From positions 21,018,001 to 21,082,000 of the forward strand of contig CAVNZM010000001.1 in assembly GCA_963693365.1 (NCBI GenBank): DNA of 64,000 bases, given 5' to 3'. Source of the stretch: Amoebidium appalachense. Its lineage: Eukaryota; Ichthyosporea. Under the pieces are notes generated by a model. It worked only from the letters and a program-made list of their open reading frames with translations, made no database searches and was not told the origin of the DNA. The translations under genes and the position numbers were made by a program. Below, one piece after another: positions 1-18,347 of this stretch; position 1 is the first letter of the stretch; every line of letters begins with the position of its first letter.

Positions 1-138
1 ATCACTTTCACATATGCCCTCACATCCCTCCACCAGCCCCTAACCCCCACCCCTTTGGCCTGGCCTGCAGGGATTGCCCAAGCACCCACAGACAGAACTT
101 CCAAGGTTTTCAGCCCATCAGGCAGCAAACACACGCAC

Positions 139-297
139 CTGCGTGTAAGGGCGGTAGTGGCCCAGGTGCCAGTCCAGGCCTATCTTGGCCCCCGTCAGGT
201 ACCACCAAGACAGCGACGGCCGCGGCCTGTCCGGCTCGTCCCTGGCCGACTTGAAGCTGGGCAGCGGTGCGCGCATATGCTCCCGCCGCATAGGCAT
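139..297 (-). CDS. First coding exon of an unrecognised gene, running off the window
   Basis: The minus strand opens with ATG at 297-295 and reads 53 codons to a good donor, ACGCAG|gtgcgt, ending at 139 in phase 0. The exon encodes a basic N-terminus followed by an aromatic-rich stretch (LSWWYLTGAKIGLDWHLGHY). The even codon composition and absence of simple repeats contrast with the surrounding DNA, which is why I accept it as coding. A second ATG lies in frame at 291-289. The rest of the gene lies left of base 1. It is divergent from CMC2, about 600 bp apart. I do not recognise the family. The W/Y-rich segment could be a small membrane or mitochondrial subunit, but that is only a guess. Confidence 0.5.
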
Positions 298-894
298 GCT
301 GCTGGCTGGGCCCCCGTGGCTCCGAGACAAAAAACACGAACAAACTAGAGGTCTTCACAAGTGCTGGTCTGTGACTCCTTCACTACACAGCTGCAGTACT
401 GCCACCGTGACTCAGGGCCCCCCCAGCCACCAGGTGCGGATGCCAGGCTCCGTTACCGTCAGAGAGGATGGCCAGCTTTGCGTAAATTTCAGGTGTAAAT
501 CTAAACTGTTAAAATACACTCTTTTGCGTAAATATTGTTTGTGGTCTTCCAATTTTTTCGAAAGTGGAATTAAGGCTCACTGATGCCAGGTGGAGCTGCG
601 GCTCACGGGCAGCTTGTCCGTGCAGTTTAGATTTGCACAAAAGGTCTGGTTTACACACAAACTTACGATCGCAAAACTTACCAGGATAAAGAACGGCTCC
701 GCAACAATCGTATACAGGATTGGTTCAATAAAAATTTTACGATTGCAAATATACACAGGTGTCTGTTGATGTGCTACACATCCCGAGTCCTCCGCATGCT
801 CATGCGATGTTCGCTCATTTTCCACCATGCAGGTTTGCGCCATCACACTTGTCTACCAAAACAAAGACAGCCTCCCCGTTCTGGGTGTGCAAGA
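298..894. promoter_or_regulatory. Divergent intergenic region between the unknown minus gene and CMC2
   Basis: This 597-bp A/T-richer stretch separates two divergent genes and probably holds both promoters. It has an ATTGG (inverted CCAAT) motif near 720. It also has an imperfect inverted repeat: GTAAATCTAAACT near 494 and AGTTTAGATTTGC near 625. A near-repeated segment carrying ACGATCGCAAA/ACGATTGCAAA occurs around 665 and 738. No convincing exon was seen apart from the short in-frame extension upstream of the CMC2 ATG. Confidence 0.35.
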
Positions 895-1090
895 ATGCAT
901 CCCAATCTTTCCGAGCACTTGCACGCGGACTGCACGGAAATCATTCGGCTGTTCCGCCAGTGCCACGCAGAACACCCGCTGAAGAAGTTCTTTGGCGTGT
1001 GCAACGATGCAAAGCTGGCCGTGGACAAGTGTCTGACCGAGGAGGTGTGTGTGTGTGTGTGTGTGTGTCTATTTGTGTGTCCGCTGGTAC

Positions 1091-1130
<40 letters not shown>

Positions 1131-1458
1131 ATATTGTGTGTGGGGGGGGAGAGGGAAGGTGGGGGGTGGGGGGGTGGCCACCGTTTTTCTGGGGGCCCTG
1201 TCGGTCGTTGTAGGTGGTTGCGTGCCTGTGTGTACATGGGTGAGGGAACGGATCTCAATGCCTGTGAGAGCGAGTATTTTTGTGTTTTAGCCTTTTAGGC
1301 CATTAGGGAGTGTACCAGGTTGGCTGTGCTTTCTATGGATGTATGGGCTATGGTCAGATCTCATGGTGGTACTTGAGCAGTTGCGCCAGTGCATGGATTC
1401 TCCGTACATGCGCTGCACACACACACACACAGGCACACACGCATGCACACACACACGC

Positions 1459-1493
<35 letters not shown>

Positions 1494-2751
1494 CACAAGG
1501 CACCCCTGCGCTTAAAGCACACACGTGCACACACGGTGACAAGCATGGCCGATACCTTATAGTGTGCATTCTTGCATCTTTTTTACGCCTGTGTACACGT
1601 TTTCTAACATTCCACCTGTTTGCCTGTACACTCGTACTTCTTTGCATACACAAGCATCATTCAACGATCAACTCCCCACACTTTCCCCAAGCACTAGTGC
1701 TTATACTTGCACAGGAACACGCACATGCAAAGATACCCAGAGAGACATAGTCTCTGTGTGAGTGTGTCGGGTAAATTGTCAAGAAGTTGGCGGTAAAGGG
1801 AACTTAGTAACGGTGTGTGTGTTACTGGGGCGCACGGAGAGAGAGAGAGGAAGGGGGGGAGTAGGGTTGTGGTGTGCACACGACACTGAGCTGACAAACA
1901 ACTGTTCACCATTCATTCATTCATTTTGCCCTTCCCTGTGCTTTCATGTTTGCACTGAGTACGTTCCGATTAGAGGACTTTTTTTTTTGTGTGTGTGTGT
2001 GTGTGTGCGCGCGCGCGTCTTTTTTTGGGGGGGGGGGGGGGGGAGGGGGGGAAGGAGGGGAGAAATACGTTACAAACTTCTGTTTCAGTGAAGATGAATA
2101 TGTTTGTGGTTTTGTATGTGTGTGCATCTGTGTCTTTTTTTTTTTTTTTTTGGGGGGGGGGGGGGGGGGGGAGGAAAGAGAGATAGGAGAAGGGGGGGGG
2201 GGGGGGATGGAGTCACGCTGAGAAGCAACAGAAACTGGTTGCAGCGTGGCTTAATTAAAGGTCATGGAGGGGTCGAGATAAATGACGAACTTAGTGGTGG
2301 CAGGAAGTGTGTTTGGAGGGGGCAGGTGGCTGTGGGCGCATGGCTATGTGCAGTGTGGGCCCCTTATTTATCTTTGTGGAGATGGGTGTGTGTGCCCGTG
2401 TGTTGGGCATAGGCCGGGAGGGGGGGGGGGGGGGGAGGGGGGGGGGAGTAAGGAAGCTGGGCATGTCGTGAGATTGGCGCTTGGATGCACATATCTCCCT
2501 CTCTCCCCCTCCCCCCCCCCCCCCCCCCCTCCTCCCCCCTTTGCCCTCCGGCCATAAATGCGTGCTTCTTTATGTGACACGTTCTAATCCCTCCTTCCCC
2601 CCCCCCCACACACCCACACACACACACACAGTACTTGGTAGCACGCAAGAAGAACTTTGACGAGGCCATGCGCAAGCGACGAAAGTTTGAAGAAATCAAA
2701 AAGGAGGTGGCTGAGCTGCAGGCGGAGTTGGATGCAGAGACAAAGGCATAG
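895..2751 (+). CDS. CMC2: CMC2-like twin CX9C mitochondrial protein (2 exons)
   Basis: Exons are 895-1044 and 2632-2751, with the junction in phase 0, giving 89 aa (human CMC2 is 79). The start MHPNLSEHLH matches the conserved CMC2 N-terminus. Two CX9C motifs are visible: C-TEIIRLFRQ-C and C-NDAKLAVDK-C. Such motifs form a disulfide-linked helical hairpin. The second exon gives the basic helix YLVARKKNFDEAMRKRRKFE and a short acidic tail. By family knowledge CMC2 acts in the mitochondrial intermembrane space in cytochrome c oxidase assembly or copper handling, imported through Mia40. The 1587-bp intron begins with a (GT)n tract directly at the donor and ends in a (CA)n tract directly at the acceptor. 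Between them it is mostly GT, G-run and C-run repeats. Upstream in-frame ATGs exist, but the conserved start decides for 895. Confidence 0.93.
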
Positions 2752-2762
2752 ACATACACACA

Positions 2763-2801
<39 letters not shown>

Positions 2802-3319
2802 GCACCCAGTTATGGAGGTGCAACGGGAGAATACGTACACTCTACTCAAATACACAGAAATGTATACACACACACACTCAAACCACACAAAGATATGCTA
2901 TATCCGAATACAAAGAAGGCTTTTAAGAAGACCTGGTGTTAAAGGGATGATAGGCCGTAGGACCGTAGGCTATGCACCTGATTTGCGAATGACATACAGC
3001 CAATAAGCAGCAACCAAGGGCCATCTTGATGGTGGCTAAATACAGATGTGCCACTTCAGCAGTCTGGAATCCTGCCCCTTCACAGGTATCCCAGTTCTTT
3101 TTTTCGTCACCCTTAGGACTGCCAGTTTCCCCCTCCTTTCCCGCATTCGGGTCCCAAGCGTTTGGTGAAGGGGGATGGCTCGAGCCATGGGCAGGGGTGA
3201 GGTGCTTGAGGAGTTACGTTAAGTTTAATTTAGTGCGTGTGTTGACTGTATGGGGCCTCATGATCACCAGGGGGGAAAGGGGGGGGATACTGTGCGCACA
3301 ATCTGGTTGCAAGTTGCCC

Positions 3320-3351
<32 letters not shown>

Positions 3352-3532
3352 TTCCCCCACACACACACCCACCTACCCACCACCACCACGTACCCATGCA
3401 TGTCGGCCCGGGCATGACATGTACATACACATCTTCGAACTGTGACCTGTGACGTCCAATTGATCTTCATGGCAAAAGTGTGGCTCCGGTCGACGTCGAC
3501 CAGTGTCAGTTAGTTTCCGTTTGCTTATATAT
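2752..3532. other. Intergenic, no gene seen
   Basis: 3' flank of CMC2. It holds a short GA repeat just after the stop codon, a roughly 30-nt C-run near 3320 and no exon I can support. Confidence 0.4.
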
Positions 3533-3540
3533 ATGTCGAG

Positions 3541-4794
3541 CAGGGATGTACCGACTTGACTATTAGTGGTCAGTCGTAGTCACTGAAATTGTTAAGTCGT
3601 GTAGTCTAGTCGAGTCACCGGGGTGCCACTTTCGACTTCGGGCCCCTCGACTTTGGGTGGGTGGTGGTGGTGGTGGTGTGGGGGGGGGGGGGGGATGCTC
3701 ATGCCATGATGTGTACATGTGGGCAGTGAAATCCTAATTATGCGCCGTGTTGTGTATGTCTTGGTCGGCCCCTGACGGGGGTGAGCGAGATCGATATCGG
3801 TATAGCACACATGCATCAATAACCATACTAATTAGCACCGCATATGTATTTTTATGTCTGGCAACTGCAGGTCTTCAACCGCACACGTTTGGGCGTTAGA
3901 GTCATGGAATGCATGTGTGCAGAACTCACCCCAGCATGTACACTCACCGGTAGCATGCAGCTTGCATACAAGAAGCAGATATATATGCCACTCTAATGCT
4001 TTCCAGAATTAGCGTAACGGATATTCACAGGAGGCGTGATTGGCGCATTGTGTACATGGCGCCCACACCGTGGGTGTATACCTAGCCCCCGAGTATCCGC
4101 TTCTCGCATCGCTGGCACGGCGGTATTTGGTAATACCAGCATCCTCTGGTGACAGTGCACGTGAAAAACTTTTCTCCCGTGCTGGTACCATAGTTTAGTG
4201 AAAAGAGAACGCGGTTGGCGTTAACAACGGCCCGAGTGGAGCAAATTCTCTTTTGCCATGATCATGACAACCAGCACATTTTTAAATCTCTCCGACCACC
4301 TGAAAAACTAGCTCTGGGCAAGGAGGAGGGGATGGTGATGGATAAGAAGGCTAAGACTGGCAAGTGTGAGCATAAATTGGGGGGGGGGGGGGGGCAACGA
4401 TGCCAGTGGCATTCGAAATCATAGTCTTTTCTAACAATGACTTTATAGAAAAAGTAGTGACACCGTGACTTCGCGGTTCAGCCAGAATTTATTATCACTT
4501 AAGGTGACCTTGCAAGCTTGTACGTGCACTGATCAAGTGTATACTATTTTTCGCTGCACTGGCGGCAGCAACGGTACCCGTGGGAATTTTTGATTAAATG
4601 TAATTACATGACCACTTCTCTTCAAGCCATACAATGGCAGTTTACTTCCCCCCCCCCCATTCATCATTTGAAGGTCGTCAGTTTAGTCGTAGTCGTTGAG
4701 AGACCCCTGACTTTAGTCGCAGTCGTAGTCAGCGAAATCCCCGAACTTGACTAGTCAAGTCGAGTCGTAGTCGGCACGGTCCGGTACAACCCTG
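3541..4794 (+). mobile_element. Decayed hAT DNA transposon with TIRs and 8-bp TSD
   Basis: The left end reads CAGGGATGTACCGA (3541-3554). The right end, reverse-complemented, reads CAGGGTTGTACCGG (4794-4781): 14-bp imperfect terminal inverted repeats with the CAGGG start typical of hAT elements. Both sides are flanked by the identical octamer ATGTCGAG (3533-3540 and 4795-4802), the 8-bp target duplication expected for hAT. Subterminal regions carry repeated GTCGTAGTC / AGTCGAGTC motifs at both ends (around 3570-3620 and 4680-4770), as transposase-binding subterminal repeats do. At about 1.25 kb it is an internally deleted copy, with only a transposase remnant near 4090-4290. Confidence 0.88.
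4050..4290 (+). pseudogene. hAT transposase C-terminal dimerisation domain remnant
   Basis: From 4094 the frame reads YPLLASLARRYLVIPASSGD and continues SARE-LFSRAGTIV. This is the highly conserved hAT C-terminal dimerisation block, whose consensus has Y-P-x-L-A, the IPASS turn and F-S-x-A-G. A stop codon follows at 4196-4198. The homologous continuation (TRLALTTARVEQILF) resumes in another frame near 4205, so at least one frameshift or stop disables it. The catalytic N-terminal portion of a transposase is absent. The copy cannot encode an active enzyme. Confidence 0.85.
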
Positions 4795-4802
4795 ATGTCG
4801 AG

Positions 4803-5016
4803 CCCTGATCCTGTCAGGTAGCTTTAAAACATTGTCTAGATCTGGTGATATATGCTATATGGTTTAAAACATCGAACTAGGTTCTTTGCACTAAAGCTAA
4901 GCCTATCCAGTGCTGTTCGGTCAAAGACGGCTAAGTTATCGGCCCATGCATGCGCAGGGCCCTGTATTTGGTGCTCATGTGCGTGTGTGTGTGTCTGTGT
5001 GTGTGGACGTGCACAG
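4803..5016. other. 3' flank of the transporter gene
   Basis: Short intergenic stretch between the hAT element and the transporter stop codon, with a small GT repeat near 4982. No gene seen. Confidence 0.3.
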
Positions 5017-5978
5017 CTATACATTGACCAGGGTGAGCACGGACAGGCCCGTGCATGCTATGCTCAGGGCCACACCAGCCGCAGCTACATAGCGGTTGCT
5101 GATTGGCCAGTATGTGTATGGGGTGTAGGCACACACCCAGGCCCCCTGCCAGCGCTTGAGACAGTATTGCACACTCACATACTGGAACACTGTGGGGAAG
5201 GTCAGGGACAGCAGGAACCCAAACAGGCCTGCAATGGAGAAGACTATGTCGAGACGCTTGAATATGGTGGCCAGGACCAGGGGGGGTATGGCCACGGACA
5301 GGCGGCACACAGTCTTGAGGACCTGCTCGGGGTACTTCTCCTGCACGGCCGAGGGCAGGGAGAGCACCATGTTATCTCCGATGGTGATAGTGATCAGGGG
5401 GAAGGCAGACACCACGTTGACCACGGGGAAGAACATCACCACCAGCTGTACGATGACTGCTGCACACTTGCTGTACACCGTCACCTGGGGGCTAGGGTGA
5501 GTACAGTGTATTGGGCCTTGGGTGACCATAAGGTTACAACCCCCCCTAATCCTCCTCTTGCGCCTACCCCCCTCCTTCCCCCCTCCCCACCCCCTTCCCC
5601 GGGGGAAGGGGGGGAAAGAGAGGGGGGGGGGGGGGAGAAGGGGAAAGTCTTCAGCATGCCAAACATTTTCCTACACTGTAAGCCGGCTACCCCTTGATGT
5701 TGCACCTATGATGTGTTCTACTGACCTATCATCCTCAACAGCAAAGACACTCGGCCTCATCCCAGCCCTGTGCCCCCAATATCCCCCGTTTCTTTTCTGC
5801 ACCCTCCAGGACCCCCCCCCTCCCCCCCCCCCCCCCCCTCTCTCTCTCTTTTTCCCCCCTCCCCTTCCCCCTTCCCCTCCCCACCTACACACACACCCTT
5901 TGCACCAATCCCCCTGCTCTACTTCTCGTGCCTCCCTCTCTCATCTCAATCCTCCCTTCCCATTCAAGCACTCTGCTT

Positions 5979-6027
<49 letters not shown>

Positions 6028-6355
6028 TCCCCCCGTCATGATCCACGCACCTCCGGGCAGTCATCCCACCCACTGCCGCAAGCAGTGAACTTTGCCCACA
6101 TGAGGGATGCCAGCTGGTTGACATCAGGCCGGTCAAAGGCAATGGCCCCCACGAGTCCCAGCACCAGATACAGACACACACTGAGGATGAGGGCACAGAA
6201 CGTCACAGACCGGGCACTCTCTTTGTGTTGCATGGGCTGTAGTACATCGGGCATGTTGTAGTGGCAGTTCACAGCGACCATCGTGGCTCCAAAACCCAGT
6301 GCAAACTTGTTCCAGTTGGCAAACCCGATAGCATCAACACGGTCCTGGGAGGGTT

Positions 6356-6440
<85 letters not shown>

Positions 6441-8311
6441 AAAAAGGGAGGGGAGGGACAAGAGTGTTCAGCCAAATGAGAAAAAGCATTCCCTATGAGC
6501 GAAAAAGGGATCCAAGCAAATACCCGGGTAGCCATGGGTGTGTGTGTCTGTCCGGGAGAGGGGGTGAGGGGGCGGGGGAGAAAGGGGGGTTGGTTGGTTT
6601 TTGTCCTTCAGTATGTTGCCAAGAGGTGGCCAAAGTAAAGAAGGACGGACCACATAGAACAGAACCGGGGCAAAACCAAAGCAGAGGCGGAGAGCGCAAG
6701 GGGCGGGTAATGTTTTGTGCTAGTGGTGTTGGTGGTGTTGGTGGGGGGGGGGTTGGTGGGGGGAGAGTGAGAGGGCGGGGGAAGGGGGCGAAGGATAGGA
6801 GAAGGGGGAAAGGAGAGGTAGGGGGGGGGGGGGGGGGTTTGAATGCGTAACACGGTACGAAGTACGCATACACGAAGGACACATGCAAAGGCAAACATTC
6901 AAGTATGCAACATCAGCCATGCGCACAGTATGCGTCATAAGCAGAGCCCATCCTCAGGGAGGGCCCAAGTCATCAAGGGGGGGGGAGGGGAGGGAAGGGG
7001 GGGGGGCTTGTGGACCTCTTTGGCTCTTTGGTCCTCCGTTCAAAGCAGCAGCCATGCCAGTGGGTATGTGTGGGGGGTGGAGGGATTGGATTGGGGGGGG
7101 GGGGGGGGGGGGGGGTTGCCGGGGGAGGGGGGTGTTAAGTACGGAGTGGGGGTTTGAGGGGAAGGGGGGATAAGAGGGGTCGGTAGGGGGGGTAAGCCGA
7201 AAATGAGTGGGAGGTGGCGGGAGAAGAGGGTAGGAATAACTCGGTATAGAACCAGCAGCTCTGAGGTTGACTTGGACACATTCATTCTACAAAGTCCATG
7301 TGTGGAGCTGTGGTGAGAGCCACAAGGAAGCTACGTAGCACCAGAGACGTGCACCAGAGATAAAGAAAGAAGACGTGGTATAGTGCTCGCTTGTGGTATG
7401 GAAAGAAAGCGTTACTCTAACCTTGTTAAGTTAAGGAGAGAGTCAAGGAGGGGAGATCTTGTCCTTTAGAAAGAGCAACAGGTCGACCACGTCCAGATTC
7501 TTACAGATACAAAGCACTACCAATAGCAGCATCACCTTGTAGGGCCACACCTTCTCCCTCTATCAAACACACAAGGGCTTCTTACCGCGACCTTGTCGGA
7601 GTCAAAGCCCAGCTTGACGACCAGAGTGACCAACATGACAAAGAAGGCCACTATGCGATAGCACGTCAGCACCTGCTGGATACCGGCCTGGTCCCCCACG
7701 TCCATCAGCGACAGCGTGATGACAATAAGGGCAAACACCGCCATGCATATGTAGTAGGACAGCTCGCAGCCCGACGTGTGCTCGCCGTATATGTTGCACT
7801 CCGTGTCCCACACGTACGAGAAGACCAGCGCAGACACGGACGAGGCAAACACGGACGAGTACGACCACAGGGACCCCAGCCCGTAGGCTGACATGGTGAT
7901 CTGCGCAAACGCCCGCCCCCAGCCCCCACCAAACACGTCGCCTATGGCGGCAAAGCCGTACTTCTGGTAGGTGATGCAGTGCTTGGGCGGCTCAAGGTCG
8001 CTGCGCGCCGTAACCACACCGTGGCAGCGAGACATGATCTCCAGCGTGTAGTTCATGGTTATTAGCGCATACAGCCCCCCCGCGACAAGAAACAGCGCGG
8101 TAAGGCCCAGGCCGGAGGTGCTAAAGGCGTAGGGCAGGCCGAAGCATCCTGTGCCTATGATGCAGTTGAGCGCCACGGCCAGCGTAGTCAGCGAGTTGTA
8201 CGTCTTAAGCCCCAGTGCCCGCGCCTCCCTTTCCGTGCCCTCGTCCTCCGGCTGCACGTGTGGCTCCAGCAGAGGCTGGCTCTCGCTTGGCCGCCGCGTG
8301 ATTTCTGTCAT
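5017..8311 (-). CDS. AAAP/SLC38-like amino-acid transporter (3 exons)
   Basis: Exons 8311-7586, 6344-6051 and 5484-5017, all joined in phase 0, give 495 aa. After a roughly 40-residue acidic cytosolic N-terminus comes the first membrane helix with the family signature NCIIGTGCFGLPYAF (an unwound TM1 with GTG). About ten further hydrophobic segments follow; TM7 carries NCHYNMPDVLQPM. The length and helix pattern match the amino acid/auxin permease superfamily (SLC38, TMEM104-like, fungal AVT). These are Na+ or H+ coupled neutral amino-acid carriers of plasma or vacuolar/lysosomal membranes. Substrate cannot be read from sequence. Intron 1 has a long (CA)n tract (on the coding strand) near its acceptor. 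Intron 2 has a G-run near the donor and a C-run near the acceptor. The start is the first ATG, followed immediately by TEITRRPSESQPLL. Confidence 0.88.
6355..6438. repeat. (GT)n microsatellite in transporter intron 1
   Basis: About 42 uninterrupted GT units on the plus strand. On the coding (minus) strand it is (AC)n, ending about 10 bases before the acceptor of exon 2. Confidence 0.95.
6841..6972. repeat. Dispersed repeat copy 1
   Basis: The segment contains ACACGGTACGAAGTACGCAT, then ATTCAAGTATGCAACATCAG, and ends in AGGGAGGGCCCAAGTCATCAA. It recurs almost identically at about 42888-43029. A diverged relative lies near 29905-29975. Both good copies lie next to a long G-run followed by TTGAATGCG. 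There is no coding capacity. It may be a SINE-like or other non-autonomous element; the class is not determined. Confidence 0.7.
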
Positions 8312-8700
8312 GGTTGCGCGTAGAAAATGACAGTGTGCGTGCGTGCGTGTGTGTGTATGTGTGCGCCACCGTTGTTGTAAGGGCTATGAGTTAACTTACA
8401 AAATAGCCTGTTCAAATCAAGACTTCTGCTTCAAGTCGGCAAATTTAGTTTTCGGGAAAGATTTATCAGTTGGTAGGCATGCGCCCCAAGTTCAACTTTT
8501 TACGGTACCAAGGAAAGTCCAAAAGGTAGATCAAAATTGTTTTTAGTGGGGGCACAAATGGAAGAAATATGAAGATTTTGATTGGCGGATGCAGCACCAG
8601 GTGTGCGATTGGGTAGACCAATCAGTTGCTTTACTCCTACACCATATGTGGTTAAAGATCTGGCAGTGTGACCCCTGGAGCGAGACGCTCCACATTCAGC
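8312..8700 (-). promoter_or_regulatory. Putative promoter of the transporter gene with a CCAAT-motif cluster
   Basis: Upstream of the ATG at 8311 there are three CCAAT-type motifs within 42 bp: ATTGG at 8581-8585, ATTGG at 8608-8612 and CCAAT at 8618-8622. They lie about 270-310 bp before the start codon, a distance compatible with NF-Y-type sites. No TATA box is obvious. Confidence 0.35.
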
Positions 8701-9106
8701 TTCCCTACCGTCTCGCGGAGTTCAGTCACCAACACAAACATAACTATTTTAACGAGTTCGTTGTGCAGTTCATTAAAAAAGGTTGCTGATATCTATTGAG
8801 TTTCTGGCGACAGAGTGTAGCGAAGTGGAGGACACCAAGACCATGTCTTTTCAATGCCACAGTTCCTGTCGTGACGACGGGCCGGCGCTGGCAGGCGTGC
8901 CTGCTTGCGCCGCACTCACGATGCCATATATTTTTTGGTAAACTGTCTCATCTTACAGGTTTATCTCAGCTCACCAGAACAGCTAACGCACATGCATGTG
9001 TACACGCCCTTTCCACCACAGTTGATCAGGCTACGCACGTCGCCACCATCCACTTTCACTCTAAAATACGTTTCTTGCTTCGCGCCTGCGCACACACGTG
9101 TATTTC

Positions 9107-9158
<52 letters not shown>

Positions 9159-10122
9159 CATCCCCCCCTTTCCTCGCAAGAATTATTCTGCAAAAGCGGA
9201 ATTATTCTGCAAAGCAGATTTGTTCTGCAAAAGCAGATTCACTCTGCTTTTAGCAAAATTATTCTGCTTTTGGCAGAAATATTCCACATCAAGCAGAATT
9301 ATTCTGCTTCCGACAGCAAAATAATTCTGCTTTTAGCAGAATAATTCTACTTTTAGCAGAATGATCTGCTTTAAGCAGATTGATTCTGCTTTTAGCAGAT
9401 TCAACTGCTGTCTACAGAATGATTCGGCGTTTAGCAGAATGATTCTGCTTTTTAGAGAATAATTTGCCTTTTGCAGAATAATTCTGCTCGGAGCAAATTG
9501 ACTCAGCCGATGTGGTTAAGCACTTCGTTAGTTAGTGTGTCGTGAGGGGGGGAAGGGCCGGGGGAGGGAGGGGTTCATATTTTTTCTTATTATTTGCAGG
9601 ATAATTGGCGTGTGGGTGGATACTTCCATTTAAATTTTGCTGGCCTGGGGGTAGGTTCTGCACAAATTCAGTCAGTTGGGCATAGTATTACAGGAGCAGG
9701 CAAATCCCTCTTTGCCCGCTGACTATGCAGGGGCTTCAATCACCGTCAAAGAGCACCAACTAACTATGCGAGCAACTGCAGACACATGCACATGAGCCAC
9801 ACGGGGCACAGCCACCAGACCACGTGCACGTGCCTGCACATTTGAATACATGGGTCATCATATGTACATCATCACACCCTCCTAATGCGCCTGCATACAC
9901 AGCTGCATTCACCTTGATGTGACTGCCTACCCTCACTATCATTACTGTCCTGTGGTGGTCTACCAACCACCACAGGCATACATCCTTGTATCCTAGTTAT
10001 GCCAGCATGCCTGGCGCAAAAACCAGCTGTATACAACACTATATCCTAGTATTTACATAACTGACTTCTGACTTCTGTCCACGGCCATACTCCGACTACC
10101 CACCACCACAGCCACTCACCAC
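8701..10122. repeat. Intergenic region with C-run and palindromic AGCAGAAT array
   Basis: No gene is seen. A roughly 46-nt C-run occupies about 9110-9156. It is followed at about 9175-9500 by some 15 imperfect copies of a roughly 22-bp unit. The core, AGCAGAATAATTCTGCT, is itself a near-perfect palindrome, so each copy can form a hairpin. Spacing and sequence drift indicate an old array. The remainder to 10122 is unique sequence with short inverted repeats (GTGGTGG / CCACCAC near 9950). Confidence 0.6.
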
Positions 10123-17931
<7,809 letters not shown>

Positions 17932-18347
17932 CTCTCGCTAGCTAGCCGCGTGATACGTTCCCTTGTGGTTACACACTGCAAACACCACAAACACTGCTGA
18001 AAAAAGTTGGCAGTGGGGTGATCATTTGGAAGCGGGGTGCAGCTTGGCAAAGATGGCCAATCAGAAAGTGGAAACAAAGGAATGCGCGGGAAGGCGAACG
18101 ATTGGAAGACTGTTTCAAATGCAAGCGAATGAAGAAAGAGCCTCGAACACTATATATAGGTACAATGTAAATAGCTTGATTGGTATCACCAATACTGCCT
18201 TACGTAAGGGAGCTTCCTGTGATTACATCACAGCTCGTCAGCGTCTGCCTGTATCCGGAGAGCTCAGTCACACTTGTCTTTAAGGTAATTTACAGTTTCA
18301 AAGTTTTGGGGATAGCACACACACTCTGTGAGCACGCACACGGCAGC
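17932..18347. promoter_or_regulatory. Bidirectional promoter MYSM1-like / CWC15
   Basis: 416 bp separate the two divergent start codons. Visible elements: CCAAT at 18057-18061, ATTGG at 18179-18183, a TATATATA stretch near 18151, and a CRE-like GATTACATCACAG near 18220. The region lacks microsatellites, unlike nearly all other non-coding DNA here, which suggests functional constraint. Confidence 0.5.

Noticed and set aside
7441-7560. Possible extra transporter exon (VWPYKVMLLLVVLCICKNLD on the minus strand)
   Set aside because: The exons on either side already join in phase 0 at a point where the family has a loop. The candidate ends in a stop codon and has no good splice sites in a usable phase.
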